A DNA stretch of 64,000 bases. It comes from Amycolatopsis sp. MtRt-6. GTDB lineage: Bacteria > Actinomycetota > Actinomycetes > Mycobacteriales > Pseudonocardiaceae. Below are positions 20,291-28,816 of this stretch, in pieces. The first letter of the stretch is position 1, and each line of letters opens with the position of its first letter. The stretch spans positions 597,612 through 661,611 of the forward strand of contig NZ_JADWPD010000001.1 of the NCBI RefSeq assembly GCF_017308975.1, written 5' to 3'. Made by a program: the position numbers and the translations under genes. The notes below the pieces were generated by a model. It was not told the origin of the DNA. It worked only from the letters and a program-made list of their open reading frames with translations, and ran no database searches.

Positions 20291-21328
20291 TCACTGAAGT
20301 GAGTGAACCGGAGGACAGCCGCACGACTCACGGTGACGCAGAGTGGGTGCCAGCCGCACCGTCTCGGCCTTGCGCCCCGGGTCGTTGATCCGGGCCAGCA
20401 GCAGCCGCACCGCCTGCCGGCCGATCTCCTCGATCGGCTGCGCCATCGTCGTCAGCGGCGGATCGACCAGATCGGCCCACTCGACCTCGTCGTAGACCAC
20501 GACCGGCAGGTCACGCCCGATCCGCAGCCCGCGCCGCCGGGCCTCGTGCAGCACCCCGACCATCATGCCGTCGTTCCCCACGACCAGCGCCGTCGGCGGC
20601 TCGGGCAGTGCCAGCAGCGTGCTCAACGCCAGCGCGCCGCCTTCGCGCGAGGAGTTCCCGCAGGCCACGAGCTCGGACGACCACGTCAGCCCGGACCGGC
20701 CGAGCCCCAGCCGGTAGCCGAGCACGCGCTCCTCGCTCGTCGAGAGCCCGGGTACGCCGCTGATCATCCCGATCCGCCGGTGCCCGAGCGTGGCCAGGTG
20801 CGCGGTCAGCGCCGACGTCGCCTGGATGTTCTCCGAGCCGACCTGGTCGACGTCGGTGCGGGTGGCCAGCCGGTCGATCAGCACGGTCGGCACGTCGAGG
20901 GACACCAGCTCGCCGATCACCGGGCCGTCGCCGGGGGCCGGGGTGATGAGCAGGCCGTCGACGCGGCGGGAGCGCAGCGCCCGCACGGTGTCACGTTCCG
21001 TGTCCGCCGCGTCGTGCGTGTCGGCCAGCAGGACGGTGTAGCCGTGCGCCGAGGCCTCGCGCTCGATCGCCTGCATCAGCGTCGCGAAGTACGGGTTCGC
21101 CACCAGGGAGATCGCCATCCCGATCGACCGCGTGCCGCCGGTGACGAGTGAACGCGCGATGGCGTCGCCGGTGTAGCCGGTCGCTTCGATCGCCCGCAGC
21201 ACCGCCGCCTTGGTGTCCTCGGCGACCGCGCGCGTCCCGTTCACCACGTGCGAGACGGTCGTGATCGACACGCCCGCGAGCTCGGCGATGTCCCGCTGGG
21301 TCGGCCGCGAAGACTTCGATTGGGGCAT
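20291..21328 (-). CDS. LacI-family transcriptional regulator
   Basis: 345 residues. Helix-turn-helix RDIAELAGVSITTVSHVVNG lies near the N-terminus, then a hinge helix, then a type-1 periplasmic-binding-protein fold for the effector. ATG 21328 is preferred over ATG 21334 because GGAAAGGA has correct spacing only for it. It is divergent from the sugar transport operon, and a perfect 24-bp palindrome lies 14 bp upstream of its start. It should repress both directions until a sugar or sugar phosphate binds. A headless paralogue follows in the same transcript. Confidence 0.94.
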   Translation of the reverse strand: MPQSKSSRPTQRDIAELAGVSITTVSHVVNGTRAVAEDTKAAVLRAIEATGYTGDAIARSLVTGGTRSIGMAISLVANPYFATLMQAIEREASAHGYTVLLADTHDAADTERDTVRALRSRRVDGLLITPAPGDGPVIGELVSLDVPTVLIDRLATRTDVDQVGSENIQATSALTAHLATLGHRRIGMISGVPGLSTSEERVLGYRLGLGRSGLTWSSELVACGNSSREGGALALSTLLALPEPPTALVVGNDGMMVGVLHEARRRGLRIGRDLPVVVYDEVEWADLVDPPLTTMAQPIEEIGRQAVRLLLARINDPGRKAETVRLAPTLRHRESCGCPPVHSLQ

Positions 21329-21342
21329 ACCCATCCTTTCCG

Positions 21343-21391
21343 GCAAGCGTTTGCGCAAACGCTTGCGCGCAGGGAGCAGTCTGTCTACCTT
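21343..21391. promoter_or_regulatory. 24-bp LacI operator and overlapping promoter of the sugar operon
   Basis: A perfect 24-bp palindrome spans 21343-21366; its half-site is GCAAGCGTTTGC and the centre is a CG-containing LacI-like core. TTGCGC (21363-21368) at its right end and TACCTT (21386-21391), spaced 17 bp, form a promoter toward the transport genes. A bound LacI dimer would cover the -35 element and also the leader of lacI itself. Confidence 0.82.
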
Positions 21392-21435
21392 CCCGACCAT
21401 CGGCAAGCCTCGACACGAACAAAGGCTGGGAATCC

Positions 21436-22452
21436 ATGAGACACCGAAGTCTCACCGCAGTCGTGCTGGCCGCCGTCCTCGCCGCGACGACCGGGTGCAC
21501 GGTCGAACGCCACTGGGGCGGCAACACCAACACGGGCGGGAGCGGCAAGGCGAAAGTCGGCCTGGTCACCAAGACCGACACCAACCCCTACTTCGTGGAA
21601 CTGCGCAACGCCGCGAGAGCGGCCGCGCAGGCCAACGGCGCCGACTTCAGCGCGCTCGCCGGCCAGTTCGACGGCGACAACGACGGCCAGGTCCGGGCCA
21701 TCGAGAACCTCCGCCAGCAGGGCGCGAACACCATCCTGATCACGCCCAGCTCGTCCACCGGCGTGCTCAAGGCGATCAAGGACGCCCGGGACGCCGGCGT
21801 CCTGGTCATCGCCCTCGACACCGCCACCGAACCGGCCGACGCCGTCGACGCCACCTTCGCCACCGACAACTTCGCGGCCGGTGAACAGCAGGGGGCCTAC
21901 GTCAAGGCCGCGCTGAACGGCGCCACGCCGAAGCTGCTCATGGTCGACGGGACCGCGGGCAGCACGGTTGACACCCAGCGCCACGGCGGCTTCCTCAAGG
22001 GCATCGGGCTGACCGACGGCTCGCCGGAGATCAAGGGCCACACCGCGGCCAACGGCGACCAGAGCCTCGCCCAGCAGGGCATGGAGAACCTGCTCCAGCG
22101 CAGCACCGACATCAACGCCGTCTACTCGATGAACGAGCCGATGGGCCGCGGCGCGTACGCGGCGCTGAAGGCGCGCGGGCTCACCGGCCAGATCGTCATG
22201 GGCTCGATCGACGGCGGCTGCGAAGGCGTCCAGAACGTCAAGGACGGCCTGTTCGCCGCCACCGTCATGCAGTTCCCGGCGAAGATGGCCGAGCAGGGCG
22301 TGCTCGCCGCCGTCGAATACGCCAAGACCGGCAAGAAGCCGTCGGGCTTCGTCAACACCGGATCCGCCGTGATCACCGACAAGCCCCTGCCCGGCATCGA
22401 GAGCCACGACTCGGCCTGGGGTCTGCAGAACTGCTGGGGAGGCCAGAAATGA
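21436..22452 (+). CDS. Sugar ABC transporter substrate-binding lipoprotein
   Basis: 338 residues. Signal peptide with lipobox ending TTGC, so Cys21 is the predicted lipid-modified residue. The mature protein has the type-1 sugar-binding fold of the RbsB/FrcB group: VGLVTKTDTNPYFVEL, VIALDTATEPADA, then MVDGTAGST and MGSIDGGCEG. It would capture a pentose, hexose or polyol outside the membrane for the permease encoded next. Overlaps the permease start by 4 nt (ATGA). The FrcA-like ATPase points to fructose or a related sugar, but specificity is not proven. Confidence 0.93.
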   Translation: MRHRSLTAVVLAAVLAATTGCTVERHWGGNTNTGGSGKAKVGLVTKTDTNPYFVELRNAARAAAQANGADFSALAGQFDGDNDGQVRAIENLRQQGANTILITPSSSTGVLKAIKDARDAGVLVIALDTATEPADAVDATFATDNFAAGEQQGAYVKAALNGATPKLLMVDGTAGSTVDTQRHGGFLKGIGLTDGSPEIKGHTAANGDQSLAQQGMENLLQRSTDINAVYSMNEPMGRGAYAALKARGLTGQIVMGSIDGGCEGVQNVKDGLFAATVMQFPAKMAEQGVLAAVEYAKTGKKPSGFVNTGSAVITDKPLPGIESHDSAWGLQNCWGGQK

Positions 22453-23444
22453 CGACCGCCACCGCAGGGTCCACAAAGGACCGTGAATCACTCGGCGACT
22501 TCCTCCTCCGCGCCCCCGCGGTCGGCCCGGCGCTCGCGCTGGTCGTCGCGATCGTGGTGTTCTCGCTGGCCACGGACACGTTCTTCGACCTCGACAACCT
22601 GTCCACCGTGGTCCAGCAGTCCCTCGTCGTCGGGACGCTCGCGCTGGGCCAGACGCTCGTCATCCTCATCGCGGGCATCGACCTGTCCAACGCGGCCTCG
22701 ATGGTCGTCGCGACGCTCATCATGGCCAAGCTCGCCGCGGCCGGCACGAACGGTTTCGTGGCGCTGCTCGCCGGCGTCGTCCTGACGATCATCGTCGGCA
22801 TCTTCATCGGCGGGCTCGCGACGCGGGTCAAGCTGCCGGCGTTCATCATCACGCTCGGCACGTTCACCATGCTGACCGCGGTGTCGAAGCTGATCGCCGG
22901 CGGCCAGGCCGTGCCGGTGACCGACGGGCTGCTGCAGTGGCTCGGCACCAAGCGCTACCTCTTCGGCGGCATCCCGATCACCTACGGCATGACGCTGGCG
23001 CTGCTGATGTACCTCGGCGTCTGGTACGCGCTCACGAAAACCGCGTGGGGCAAGCACGTCTACGCGGTCGGCAACGCGCCGGAGTCCGCGCGGCTGTCCG
23101 GCATCAAGGTCAACCGCACGGTGCTGTCCGTGTACATCGTGGCCGGGCTGGCGTTCGGCCTCGCGGCCTGGCAGGCGCTGGGCCGGACGCCGAACGCGGA
23201 CCCGAACCAGTTCCAGCTCGGCAACCTCGACTCGATCACCGCCGTCGTCCTCGGCGGCACGAGCCTCTTCGGCGGCCGCGGTTCGGTGCTCGGGACGCTG
23301 ATGGGCGCGCTGGTCGTGGCCGTGCTGCGGTCGGGCCTCACGCAGATGAACGTCGACGGCAACTACCAGGACCTCGCCACCGGGGCCCTGCTGATCGCCG
23401 CCGTCGTGGTGGACCGGATCGCGAGGAGGCAGCAGCAGTCATGA
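22449..23444 (+). CDS. Sugar ABC transporter permease (RbsC/FrcC type)
   Basis: 331 residues, about 9-10 membrane segments. Family motifs include AGIDLSNAAS, a GxG(L/T)ATRVKLPAFIITLGTF region and AVVLGGTSLFGGRGSVLGTLMGAL near the C-terminus, the coupling region of ribose/fructose-type permeases. It forms the membrane channel with the ATPase encoded downstream. Start ATG 22449 overlaps the lipoprotein stop and its own stop overlaps the ATPase start (23441-23444). Confidence 0.94.
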   Translation: MTTATAGSTKDRESLGDFLLRAPAVGPALALVVAIVVFSLATDTFFDLDNLSTVVQQSLVVGTLALGQTLVILIAGIDLSNAASMVVATLIMAKLAAAGTNGFVALLAGVVLTIIVGIFIGGLATRVKLPAFIITLGTFTMLTAVSKLIAGGQAVPVTDGLLQWLGTKRYLFGGIPITYGMTLALLMYLGVWYALTKTAWGKHVYAVGNAPESARLSGIKVNRTVLSVYIVAGLAFGLAAWQALGRTPNADPNQFQLGNLDSITAVVLGGTSLFGGRGSVLGTLMGALVVAVLRSGLTQMNVDGNYQDLATGALLIAAVVVDRIARRQQQS

Positions 23445-24250
23445 CCGAACCCATCCTTTCCGCGCGGGGCCTCGTCAAGCGCTACGGCCGGGTGACCGCC
23501 ATCGACGGCGCCGACTTCGACCTGCTGCCCGGCGAGGTGCTCGCCGTGGTCGGCGACAACGGCGCCGGGAAGTCGTCGCTCATCAAGGCCCTGTCCGGCG
23601 CGGTGGTCCCCGACGAGGGCGAGATCAAGGTGGACGGGAAGACCGTCCACTTCAAGTCCCCGCTGGACGCCCGGCACTACGGGATCGAGACGGTGTACCA
23701 GGACCTCGCCGTCGCGCCCGCGCTCGACATCGCGTCGAACATGTTCCTGGGCCGGGAAAAGCGGCTCAAGGGGCCGCTCGGGCTGTTCCGCAAGCTCGAC
23801 ACCGTGACCATGCGGAAGGAGGCGCAGCGGATCCTCGACGAGCTGGGCATCAACATCAAGTCGATCAGCCAGCCCGTCGAGACGCTCTCCGGCGGGCAGC
23901 GCCAGGGTGTCGCCGTGGCCCGCGCGGCCGCGTTCGGCACCAAGGCCGTGATCATGGACGAGCCCACCGCCGCGCTCGGCGTCGCCGAGTCCGGCAAGGT
24001 GCTCGACCTGATCGGCCGGATCCGCGACCGCGGCCTGCCGGTGGTGCTGATCAGCCACAACATGCCGCACGTGTTCGACATCGCCGACCGCATCCACGTG
24101 CACCGCCTCGGCAAGCGCGTCGCGGTCGTCTCGCCGAAGACGCACACGATGAACCAGGTCGTCGGCCTGCTCACGGGTGCGTTGCGGCTGAACGAGAACG
24201 GCGAAGTCGAAGAGGCCGCCGCGGCAACGCATGTGGCCGGCTTGAAGTGA
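23441..24250 (+). CDS. Sugar ABC transporter ATP-binding protein, single-domain FrcA type
   Basis: 269 residues with one ABC domain: Walker A GDNGAGKSS, signature LSGGQRQG, Walker B VIMDEP, followed by TAALGVAESGKVLDLI and a SHNMPHVFDIADRIHVHRLGKR stretch split here by family resemblance to FrcA of fructose importers. Most ribose-type ATPases (RbsA) are double-domain proteins of about 500 residues, so the single-domain form supports an Frc-like system. It powers uptake with the preceding permease. Overlaps both neighbours by 4 nt. Confidence 0.93.
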   Translation: MTEPILSARGLVKRYGRVTAIDGADFDLLPGEVLAVVGDNGAGKSSLIKALSGAVVPDEGEIKVDGKTVHFKSPLDARHYGIETVYQDLAVAPALDIASNMFLGREKRLKGPLGLFRKLDTVTMRKEAQRILDELGINIKSISQPVETLSGGQRQGVAVARAAAFGTKAVIMDEPTAALGVAESGKVLDLIGRIRDRGLPVVLISHNMPHVFDIADRIHVHRLGKRVAVVSPKTHTMNQVVGLLTGALRLNENGEVEEAAAATHVAGLK

Positions 24251-25080
24251 GAGTGCTGCTGGCGGGTCTGTGCACGGTGGACGTCGTCCAGCGGGTCGAA
24301 GAGCTGCCGGCGCCGGGCGAGAAGGTGCAGTCGCTGCAGGTGGACGTCGCCGCGGGTGGGCCCGCGACGAACGCCGCGGTGACAGTGGCCGCGCTCGGCG
24401 CCGAAGCGACCCTGCTGACCGTCCTCGGCGCACACCCGCTGGCCGCCCTCGCCCGCGCCGACCTCGAAACCCACGGCGTCCGGGTCGTCGACCTCGACCC
24501 CGGGCGAACCGAGCCGCCGCCGGTCAGCGCGGCCGCCGTCCGCGACCGCGACGGCGAGCGCACGGTCGTCTCGCGCAACGCGGCCGGCTCCGAGGCCACC
24601 TGGACCGGCACGGTCGACGCGGACGTGGTGCTCGTCGACGGCCACCACCCGAACCTCGCGCTGCCGGTCGCCCGCGCGGCCGGGGACGTCCCGGTCGTGC
24701 TCGACGCCGGCAGCTGGAAACCCGTGCTCGACGACCTCCTGCCGCTGGTCGACGTGGCCGCGTGTTCCGCGCACTTCACCGCGCCCGGACCCGGCCTGCA
24801 CGAGCGCGGCGTCCCCACCGTCATCACCACCGCGGGGCCCCGCCCGGTCCGCTGGTCCACTGCGGACGGGGGCTCGGGTGAGGTGCCTGTTCCCGCGGTG
24901 GAAGCTCGGGACACACTAGGGGCGGGCGACGTCTGGCACGGCGCGCTCGCCGTGGCCGTGGGGCGCGAACCGAGGGTGACGGACTGGATCCGCTTCGCCA
25001 ACGAGGTGGCCGCCGAACGGGTGCGGCATGTGGGACCGCGGTCGTGGACGACCGCGATCGCAGGAAGGAACAGGACATGA
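24247..25080 (+). CDS. PfkB-family carbohydrate kinase
   Basis: 277 residues. The N-terminal glycine-rich GGPATNAA motif and C-terminal DTLGAGD motif (222-228, Asp228 catalytic base) define the ribokinase/PfkB family. It probably phosphorylates the imported sugar or a metabolite derived from it. GTG 24247 overlaps the ATPase stop in GTGA. Ribokinase, fructokinase and 1-phosphofructokinase-like activities are all possible; sequence reading cannot separate them. It is slightly shorter than many relatives (about 300). Confidence 0.92.
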   Translation: MRVLLAGLCTVDVVQRVEELPAPGEKVQSLQVDVAAGGPATNAAVTVAALGAEATLLTVLGAHPLAALARADLETHGVRVVDLDPGRTEPPPVSAAAVRDRDGERTVVSRNAAGSEATWTGTVDADVVLVDGHHPNLALPVARAAGDVPVVLDAGSWKPVLDDLLPLVDVAACSAHFTAPGPGLHERGVPTVITTAGPRPVRWSTADGGSGEVPVPAVEARDTLGAGDVWHGALAVAVGREPRVTDWIRFANEVAAERVRHVGPRSWTTAIAGRNRT

Positions 25081-25712
25081 CGGCGTTCGACGACCTGCTG
25101 GCCAGGGCCGAGGGGCTGACCGTGCGCGGGCAGCGCAACGTGCTCGGGATCGTGGGCGCGCCCGCGTCCGGCAAGACCACGCTCGCCTGGGCGCTGGCCA
25201 ACGCGCTCGGCTCGCGCGCGGCCGTGGTCGGCATGGACGGCTTCCACCTCGCGCAGGTCGAGCTGCGCCGGCTGGGCCGCACCGAGCGCAAGGGCGCCCC
25301 GGACACGTTCGACGCCGCGGGCTACTACCACCTGATCCGCCGGCTGGCCGAAGGCCGCGAAACGGTGTACGCGCCGGAGTTCCGCCGGGAGATCGAGGAA
25401 CCGATCGCCGGCGCCGTCGCGGTGCCGCCGGAGGTCCAGCTCGTCATCACCGAGGGCAACTACCTGCTGCTGCCGGACGACCCGTGGAGCGCGATCCGGC
25501 CGCTGCTCACCGAAGCCTGGTTCCTCGCGCCGGACGAGCCCGAGCGCATCGAGCGGCTCGTGTCGCGCCACCGCCGTTACGGCCGGTCGCTGGTCGAGGC
25601 GAAGCAGCGCGCGCTCGGTTCGGACCAGCGCAACGCCGACCTCATCTCGCAGACGCGGGACCGCGCCGACCTGGTGCTGGAGAACCTGCCGCTGGCGAAC
25701 TTCGCGATTTGA
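25077..25712 (+). CDS. P-loop nucleoside/sugar kinase (PRK/uridine kinase-like, YggC type)
   Basis: 211 residues. Walker A GAPASGKTT (27-35), then VVGMDGFHLA, a RKGAPDTFDAAGYYHLI stretch and VITEGNYLLL, all typical of the phosphoribulokinase/uridine kinase/pantothenate kinase-like superfamily. YggC of E. coli, also found with sugar genes, has the same pattern. In this operon it likely phosphorylates the sugar or a polyol intermediate at a position different from the PfkB kinase. ATG 25077 overlaps the PfkB stop by 4 nt. Confidence 0.88.
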   Translation: MTAFDDLLARAEGLTVRGQRNVLGIVGAPASGKTTLAWALANALGSRAAVVGMDGFHLAQVELRRLGRTERKGAPDTFDAAGYYHLIRRLAEGRETVYAPEFRREIEEPIAGAVAVPPEVQLVITEGNYLLLPDDPWSAIRPLLTEAWFLAPDEPERIERLVSRHRRYGRSLVEAKQRALGSDQRNADLISQTRDRADLVLENLPLANFAI

Positions 25713-26449
25713 CGCTCATCGTCACGGGCGGCAGCCGGGGGATCGGCGCGGCGATCTGCGTGCTGGCCGCCGCGCGCGGCCACGACGTCGTCGTGAACTA
25801 CTCCGGCGAGCGGGCGCCCGCGGAAGACGTCGCCGCGCGGGTGCGGGCTTCGGGACGGCGGGCGCTGGCCGTCCGCGCGGACGTCTCCAGCGAGGACGAC
25901 GTCCGCGCGCTGTTCGACGCGGCGGCCGAGCTGGGGCCGGTGACCGGCCTGGTCAACAACGCGGCGATCGTCGGCAACACCCCGGGCCGGCTGGAGGACT
26001 ACGAGGTCGACGTCGTCCGGCGCACCCTCGACGTGAACGTCACCGGCGTGTTCCTGTGCTGCCGGGAGGCAGTGCGCCGGATGTCGACCCGACACGGTGG
26101 TGACGGCGGCGCGATCGTCAACATCTCCTCGACGGCCGCCCGCACCGGCTCGGCCGGGGAGTGGGTGCACTACGCGGCGTCGAAGGCGGCCGTGGACACG
26201 CTGACGTTCGGGCTCGCGCAGGAGGTCGCGGCGGACGGCATCCGGGTCAACGCGGTCCGGCCCGGCATGGTCCACACCGGCCTGCACGCGGCCGCTGGCC
26301 TGCCGGACCGGATGGCGAAGTACGCGCCGCAGATCCCGCTGGGCCGCGCCGGGCAGCCGGCGGAGATCGCCGAAGCGGTGTTGTTCCTGCTGTCGGCGGC
26401 GTCGTCGTTCACGACGGGCGCGGTCCTGGACGTCGGCGGCGGCCGCTGA
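25709..26449 (+). CDS. Short-chain dehydrogenase/reductase of the sugar operon
   Basis: 246 residues starting at TTG 25709 within TTGA, overlapping the kinase stop. No other start fits the usual SDR N-terminus. Cofactor loop TGGSRGIG (6-13), NNAA, catalytic Ser near 140, Tyr155 and Lys159 in YAASK. The last gene of the tightly coupled unit. It probably oxidises or reduces a sugar or polyol that enters through the ABC transporter. NADP(H) or NAD(H) choice is not settled. Confidence 0.9.
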   Translation: MTLIVTGGSRGIGAAICVLAAARGHDVVVNYSGERAPAEDVAARVRASGRRALAVRADVSSEDDVRALFDAAAELGPVTGLVNNAAIVGNTPGRLEDYEVDVVRRTLDVNVTGVFLCCREAVRRMSTRHGGDGGAIVNISSTAARTGSAGEWVHYAASKAAVDTLTFGLAQEVAADGIRVNAVRPGMVHTGLHAAAGLPDRMAKYAPQIPLGRAGQPAEIAEAVLFLLSAASSFTTGAVLDVGGGR

Positions 26450-26520
26450 TCCTTGTGAACCGGCATTTCCCGGCTTTCGTGTGGTGAGCGTTCCCGGAAC
26501 CGCGCGAAAGGTGAACGACA

Positions 26521-27516
26521 ATGCGTACGTTCGAGCTGCCCGCTTCGGTGGGCGGGACGACAGCGGATCGGATACTGGGCAGGCAGCTGGTCCGGACCTG
26601 GGAGGACGACGGGATCTTCCAGGTCGCCGCCACTCCCGAGCAGGACCGCGTCACCGGCGAAGCGCTCGCCGAAAGCCGGCGGTTCTTCGCGAGGTCCCTG
26701 CCGGAGAAAGCGAAGTTCGTCAGCGACCTGACCTACAGCGGCTACATCGCCTCGGGGGAGGAAGTGACCGCGGGCGAGGCCGACTATTCGGAGATCTTCA
26801 CGGTGTGCCCGGACATCCCGCGCACCGACACCCGCGTCACCGAGGGCTGGCCGTGCCACGGCCCGGTCCCGTGGCCGGACGACGGCTACCGGACGGCGAT
26901 GGAGGCGCACCTCCGGCAGGTCGGCGAGATCGGCGAGAAGCTCCTGCGGCTCGTCGCGCTCGGGCTCGAGGTGGAGATCGACCGGCTGACAGAGCTCACC
27001 CGCGACGGCTGGCACCACATGCGCGTGCTGCGGTTCCCGGCCCGGTCCGCGACGACCGAGCGCGGGATCGGCGCGCACACCGACTACGGGCTGCTGGTGA
27101 TCGCCGCGCAGGACGACGTCGGCGGGCTCTTCATCCGGCCGCCGGTGCCCGGCGAGCCGCGTCGCCGCAACTGGCTGCCCGACGAGAGCACGGCCGGGAT
27201 GTACCAGGACGAGGAGCCGTGGCACTTCGTCGAACCCGAGCCGGCGGTGTTCACCGTGTTCCCCGGCGACATCCTGCAGTTCCTCACCGGCGGCCGGCTC
27301 CTGTCGACCCCGCACAAGGTCCGGCTCGCCGACCGGGAGCGGTACACGCTGGCGTACTTCCACGAGCCGTCGTTCGGCACCACGGTCCGCCCGCTGGCCG
27401 GCGGGGACGAGACCATCCACTACGGCAGGCACTTCACGAACATGTTCACCCGCTGCTACCCGGACCGGGTGACGACGAAGCGCATCCTCGCGGAGAACCG
27501 GTTGCGGTTGCTGTGA
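26521..27516 (+). CDS. efe: 2-oxoglutarate-dependent ethylene/succinate-forming enzyme (EFE) homologue
   Basis: 331 residues, ATG 26521 after AAAGGTGA. Compared from memory with Pseudomonas EFE (350 residues), alignment is nearly gap-free with a constant offset of 3. Fe ligands His186, Asp188 and His265 correspond to EFE His189, Asp191 and His268; Arg274 to 2-oxoglutarate-binding Arg277; Glu81, Thr83, Arg168, Tyr189, Arg311 and Tyr313 to the L-arginine and off-line 2OG site (Glu84, Thr86, Arg171, Tyr192, Arg316, Tyr318). Phe280, Ala278, Phe247 and Leu203 match the hydrophobic pocket linked to ethylene formation. Known EFEs turn 2-oxoglutarate into ethylene and CO2 and hydroxylate arginine to guanidine and P5C. 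It lacks only the short EFE C-terminal tail. It lies 71 bp after the sugar operon on the same strand, with no terminator seen between. Confidence 0.93.
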   Translation: MRTFELPASVGGTTADRILGRQLVRTWEDDGIFQVAATPEQDRVTGEALAESRRFFARSLPEKAKFVSDLTYSGYIASGEEVTAGEADYSEIFTVCPDIPRTDTRVTEGWPCHGPVPWPDDGYRTAMEAHLRQVGEIGEKLLRLVALGLEVEIDRLTELTRDGWHHMRVLRFPARSATTERGIGAHTDYGLLVIAAQDDVGGLFIRPPVPGEPRRRNWLPDESTAGMYQDEEPWHFVEPEPAVFTVFPGDILQFLTGGRLLSTPHKVRLADRERYTLAYFHEPSFGTTVRPLAGGDETIHYGRHFTNMFTRCYPDRVTTKRILAENRLRLL

Positions 27517-27696
27517 CCATCACCGTCGGCCACCATCCGTAAGGTGCGTGTGACCGGCGGTAGGTTCCGTCCGCCTGCTGGGACGGCCGGAGACGGCGAG
27601 ATCACGATTGGCCGGGGAATTGGTCACCTCGGTTTCGGCGATCGGCCGCTGTGCAACTCTGGGGAGCCGCACCGAGAAAGGACGGCTTCGGAAGCC

Positions 27697-28110
27697 ATGG
27701 CCAAACTCATGTCCGTGCACCACCTCGCGCTCACCGTGACCGACGTGGACCGCAGCGTGCCGTGGTACGTGCGCGTTCTCGACCTCGAGGAGGTCACCCG
27801 GCGCGAGGAGCCGGACACGGGCCTGCGCAAGGTCGTGCTGCGGTCCGCCGGCGACGAGTTTTCGGTGGTCCTGGTGCAGCACGCGGACACCGGAAGGCGC
27901 GGCTTCGACGAGCGCCGGACCGGCCTGGACCACGTGGCCTTCCGGGTCCGCTCGGCGGCCGAGCTGGCGGAGTGGGAGAGCCGGCTGCAGGAGTTCGGCG
28001 TCCACTACCAGGACGCGGCGCCGTCACGCACGTTCGAGGGCTCGCGAGTGGTGGTGTTCCGCGACCCGGACGGCATCCAGCTGGAGATCTGGGCCGACCC
28101 GGAGCTTTGA
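27697..28110 (+). CDS. VOC (glyoxalase/bleomycin-resistance fold) protein
   Basis: 137 residues with two beta-alpha-beta-beta-beta modules. His and Glu ligand candidates occur in VHHLALTV, GLDHVAF and IQLEIW, as expected of the metal-binding vicinal oxygen chelate fold. ATG 27697 is preferred though its ribosome-binding site is weak (AAAGGA 14 nt upstream). Substrate unknown: glyoxalase, dioxygenase and resistance roles are all possible. Stops one base before the convergent DedA gene. The 180 bp upstream show no gene. Confidence 0.88.
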   Translation: MAKLMSVHHLALTVTDVDRSVPWYVRVLDLEEVTRREEPDTGLRKVVLRSAGDEFSVVLVQHADTGRRGFDERRTGLDHVAFRVRSAAELAEWESRLQEFGVHYQDAAPSRTFEGSRVVVFRDPDGIQLEIWADPEL

Positions 28111-28111
28111 T

Positions 28112-28780
28112 TCACGCCCGTGCGTCGTCCGTCTCGTCGACCGGACGGCGCATCTCCTGCCGGTAGCGCAGCACGCCGTACCCGGTGCCGAACACGAAGA
28201 ACGCGACGCTGATCCACAGCGCTGCCGTTTTCAGCCACGGCAGGGAGTCCAGCAGGCCCGCGCCGTAGTAGCCGAGCAGGACCAGCGTCGGGACCCACAG
28301 CAGCCCGCCGAACGCCGTCGCCACCAGGAAGCGGCGGGGGTCCATCCGGGCCGCGCCCGCGATCAGGGGTGCCAGCGTGCGGATCCACGGGATCCAGCGG
28401 GCCGCCACGATCGCGAAGAAGCCCTTGCGGTCCAGGAACCGCTGGGCGCGCTCGAGGTTGTGGCGGTTCAGCACCTTGCCGTCGCGGCGGGCGATCAGCT
28501 TCGTGCCGCTGGTGCGGCCGATGTAGTAGCCGATCTGGTTGCCCAGGATCGCGACGATCAGCGCGGCTCCCGACAGGAACCACGCGTTGGCGTCCGAACC
28601 GTGCTGCGCCAGCACCACGCCCGCCCCGAACAAGAGCGAGTCACCGGGCAGGAACAGCCCGATGATGAGCGCGCACTCGACCAGCACGAAGCTCAGCACG
28701 ATCACCCAGACGAGCAGCGGTCCGGCCGTGTCCAGCCAGCTCACGCCGACGCCCGCGGCCTCGATGCTCACGACGTTCAC
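28112..28780 (-). CDS. DedA-family membrane protein
   Basis: 222 residues with about five hydrophobic segments. The family signatures FLPGDSLLFGAGV, GYYIGR, a FFAIVAARWIPWIRTLAPLIAG amphipathic stretch read in two parts, and RFLVATAFGGLLWV are present. DedA proteins are now regarded as lipid (undecaprenyl phosphate or phosphatidylethanolamine) flippases of the membrane. A second, longer paralogue lies at 35527-36228. Hairpins directly upstream belong to the neighbouring transcript. Confidence 0.9.
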   Translation of the reverse strand: MNVVSIEAAGVGVSWLDTAGPLLVWVIVLSFVLVECALIIGLFLPGDSLLFGAGVVLAQHGSDANAWFLSGAALIVAILGNQIGYYIGRTSGTKLIARRDGKVLNRHNLERAQRFLDRKGFFAIVAARWIPWIRTLAPLIAGAARMDPRRFLVATAFGGLLWVPTLVLLGYYGAGLLDSLPWLKTAALWISVAFFVFGTGYGVLRYRQEMRRPVDETDDARA

Positions 28781-28816
28781 ACCGCGAGCCTACGTGGCCC
28801 AGGTGAACTCGCCGCG

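Noticed and set aside
26521..27516. Isopenicillin N synthase or plant ACC oxidase
   Set aside because: The arginine-binding set and overall length and sequence match EFE much better.
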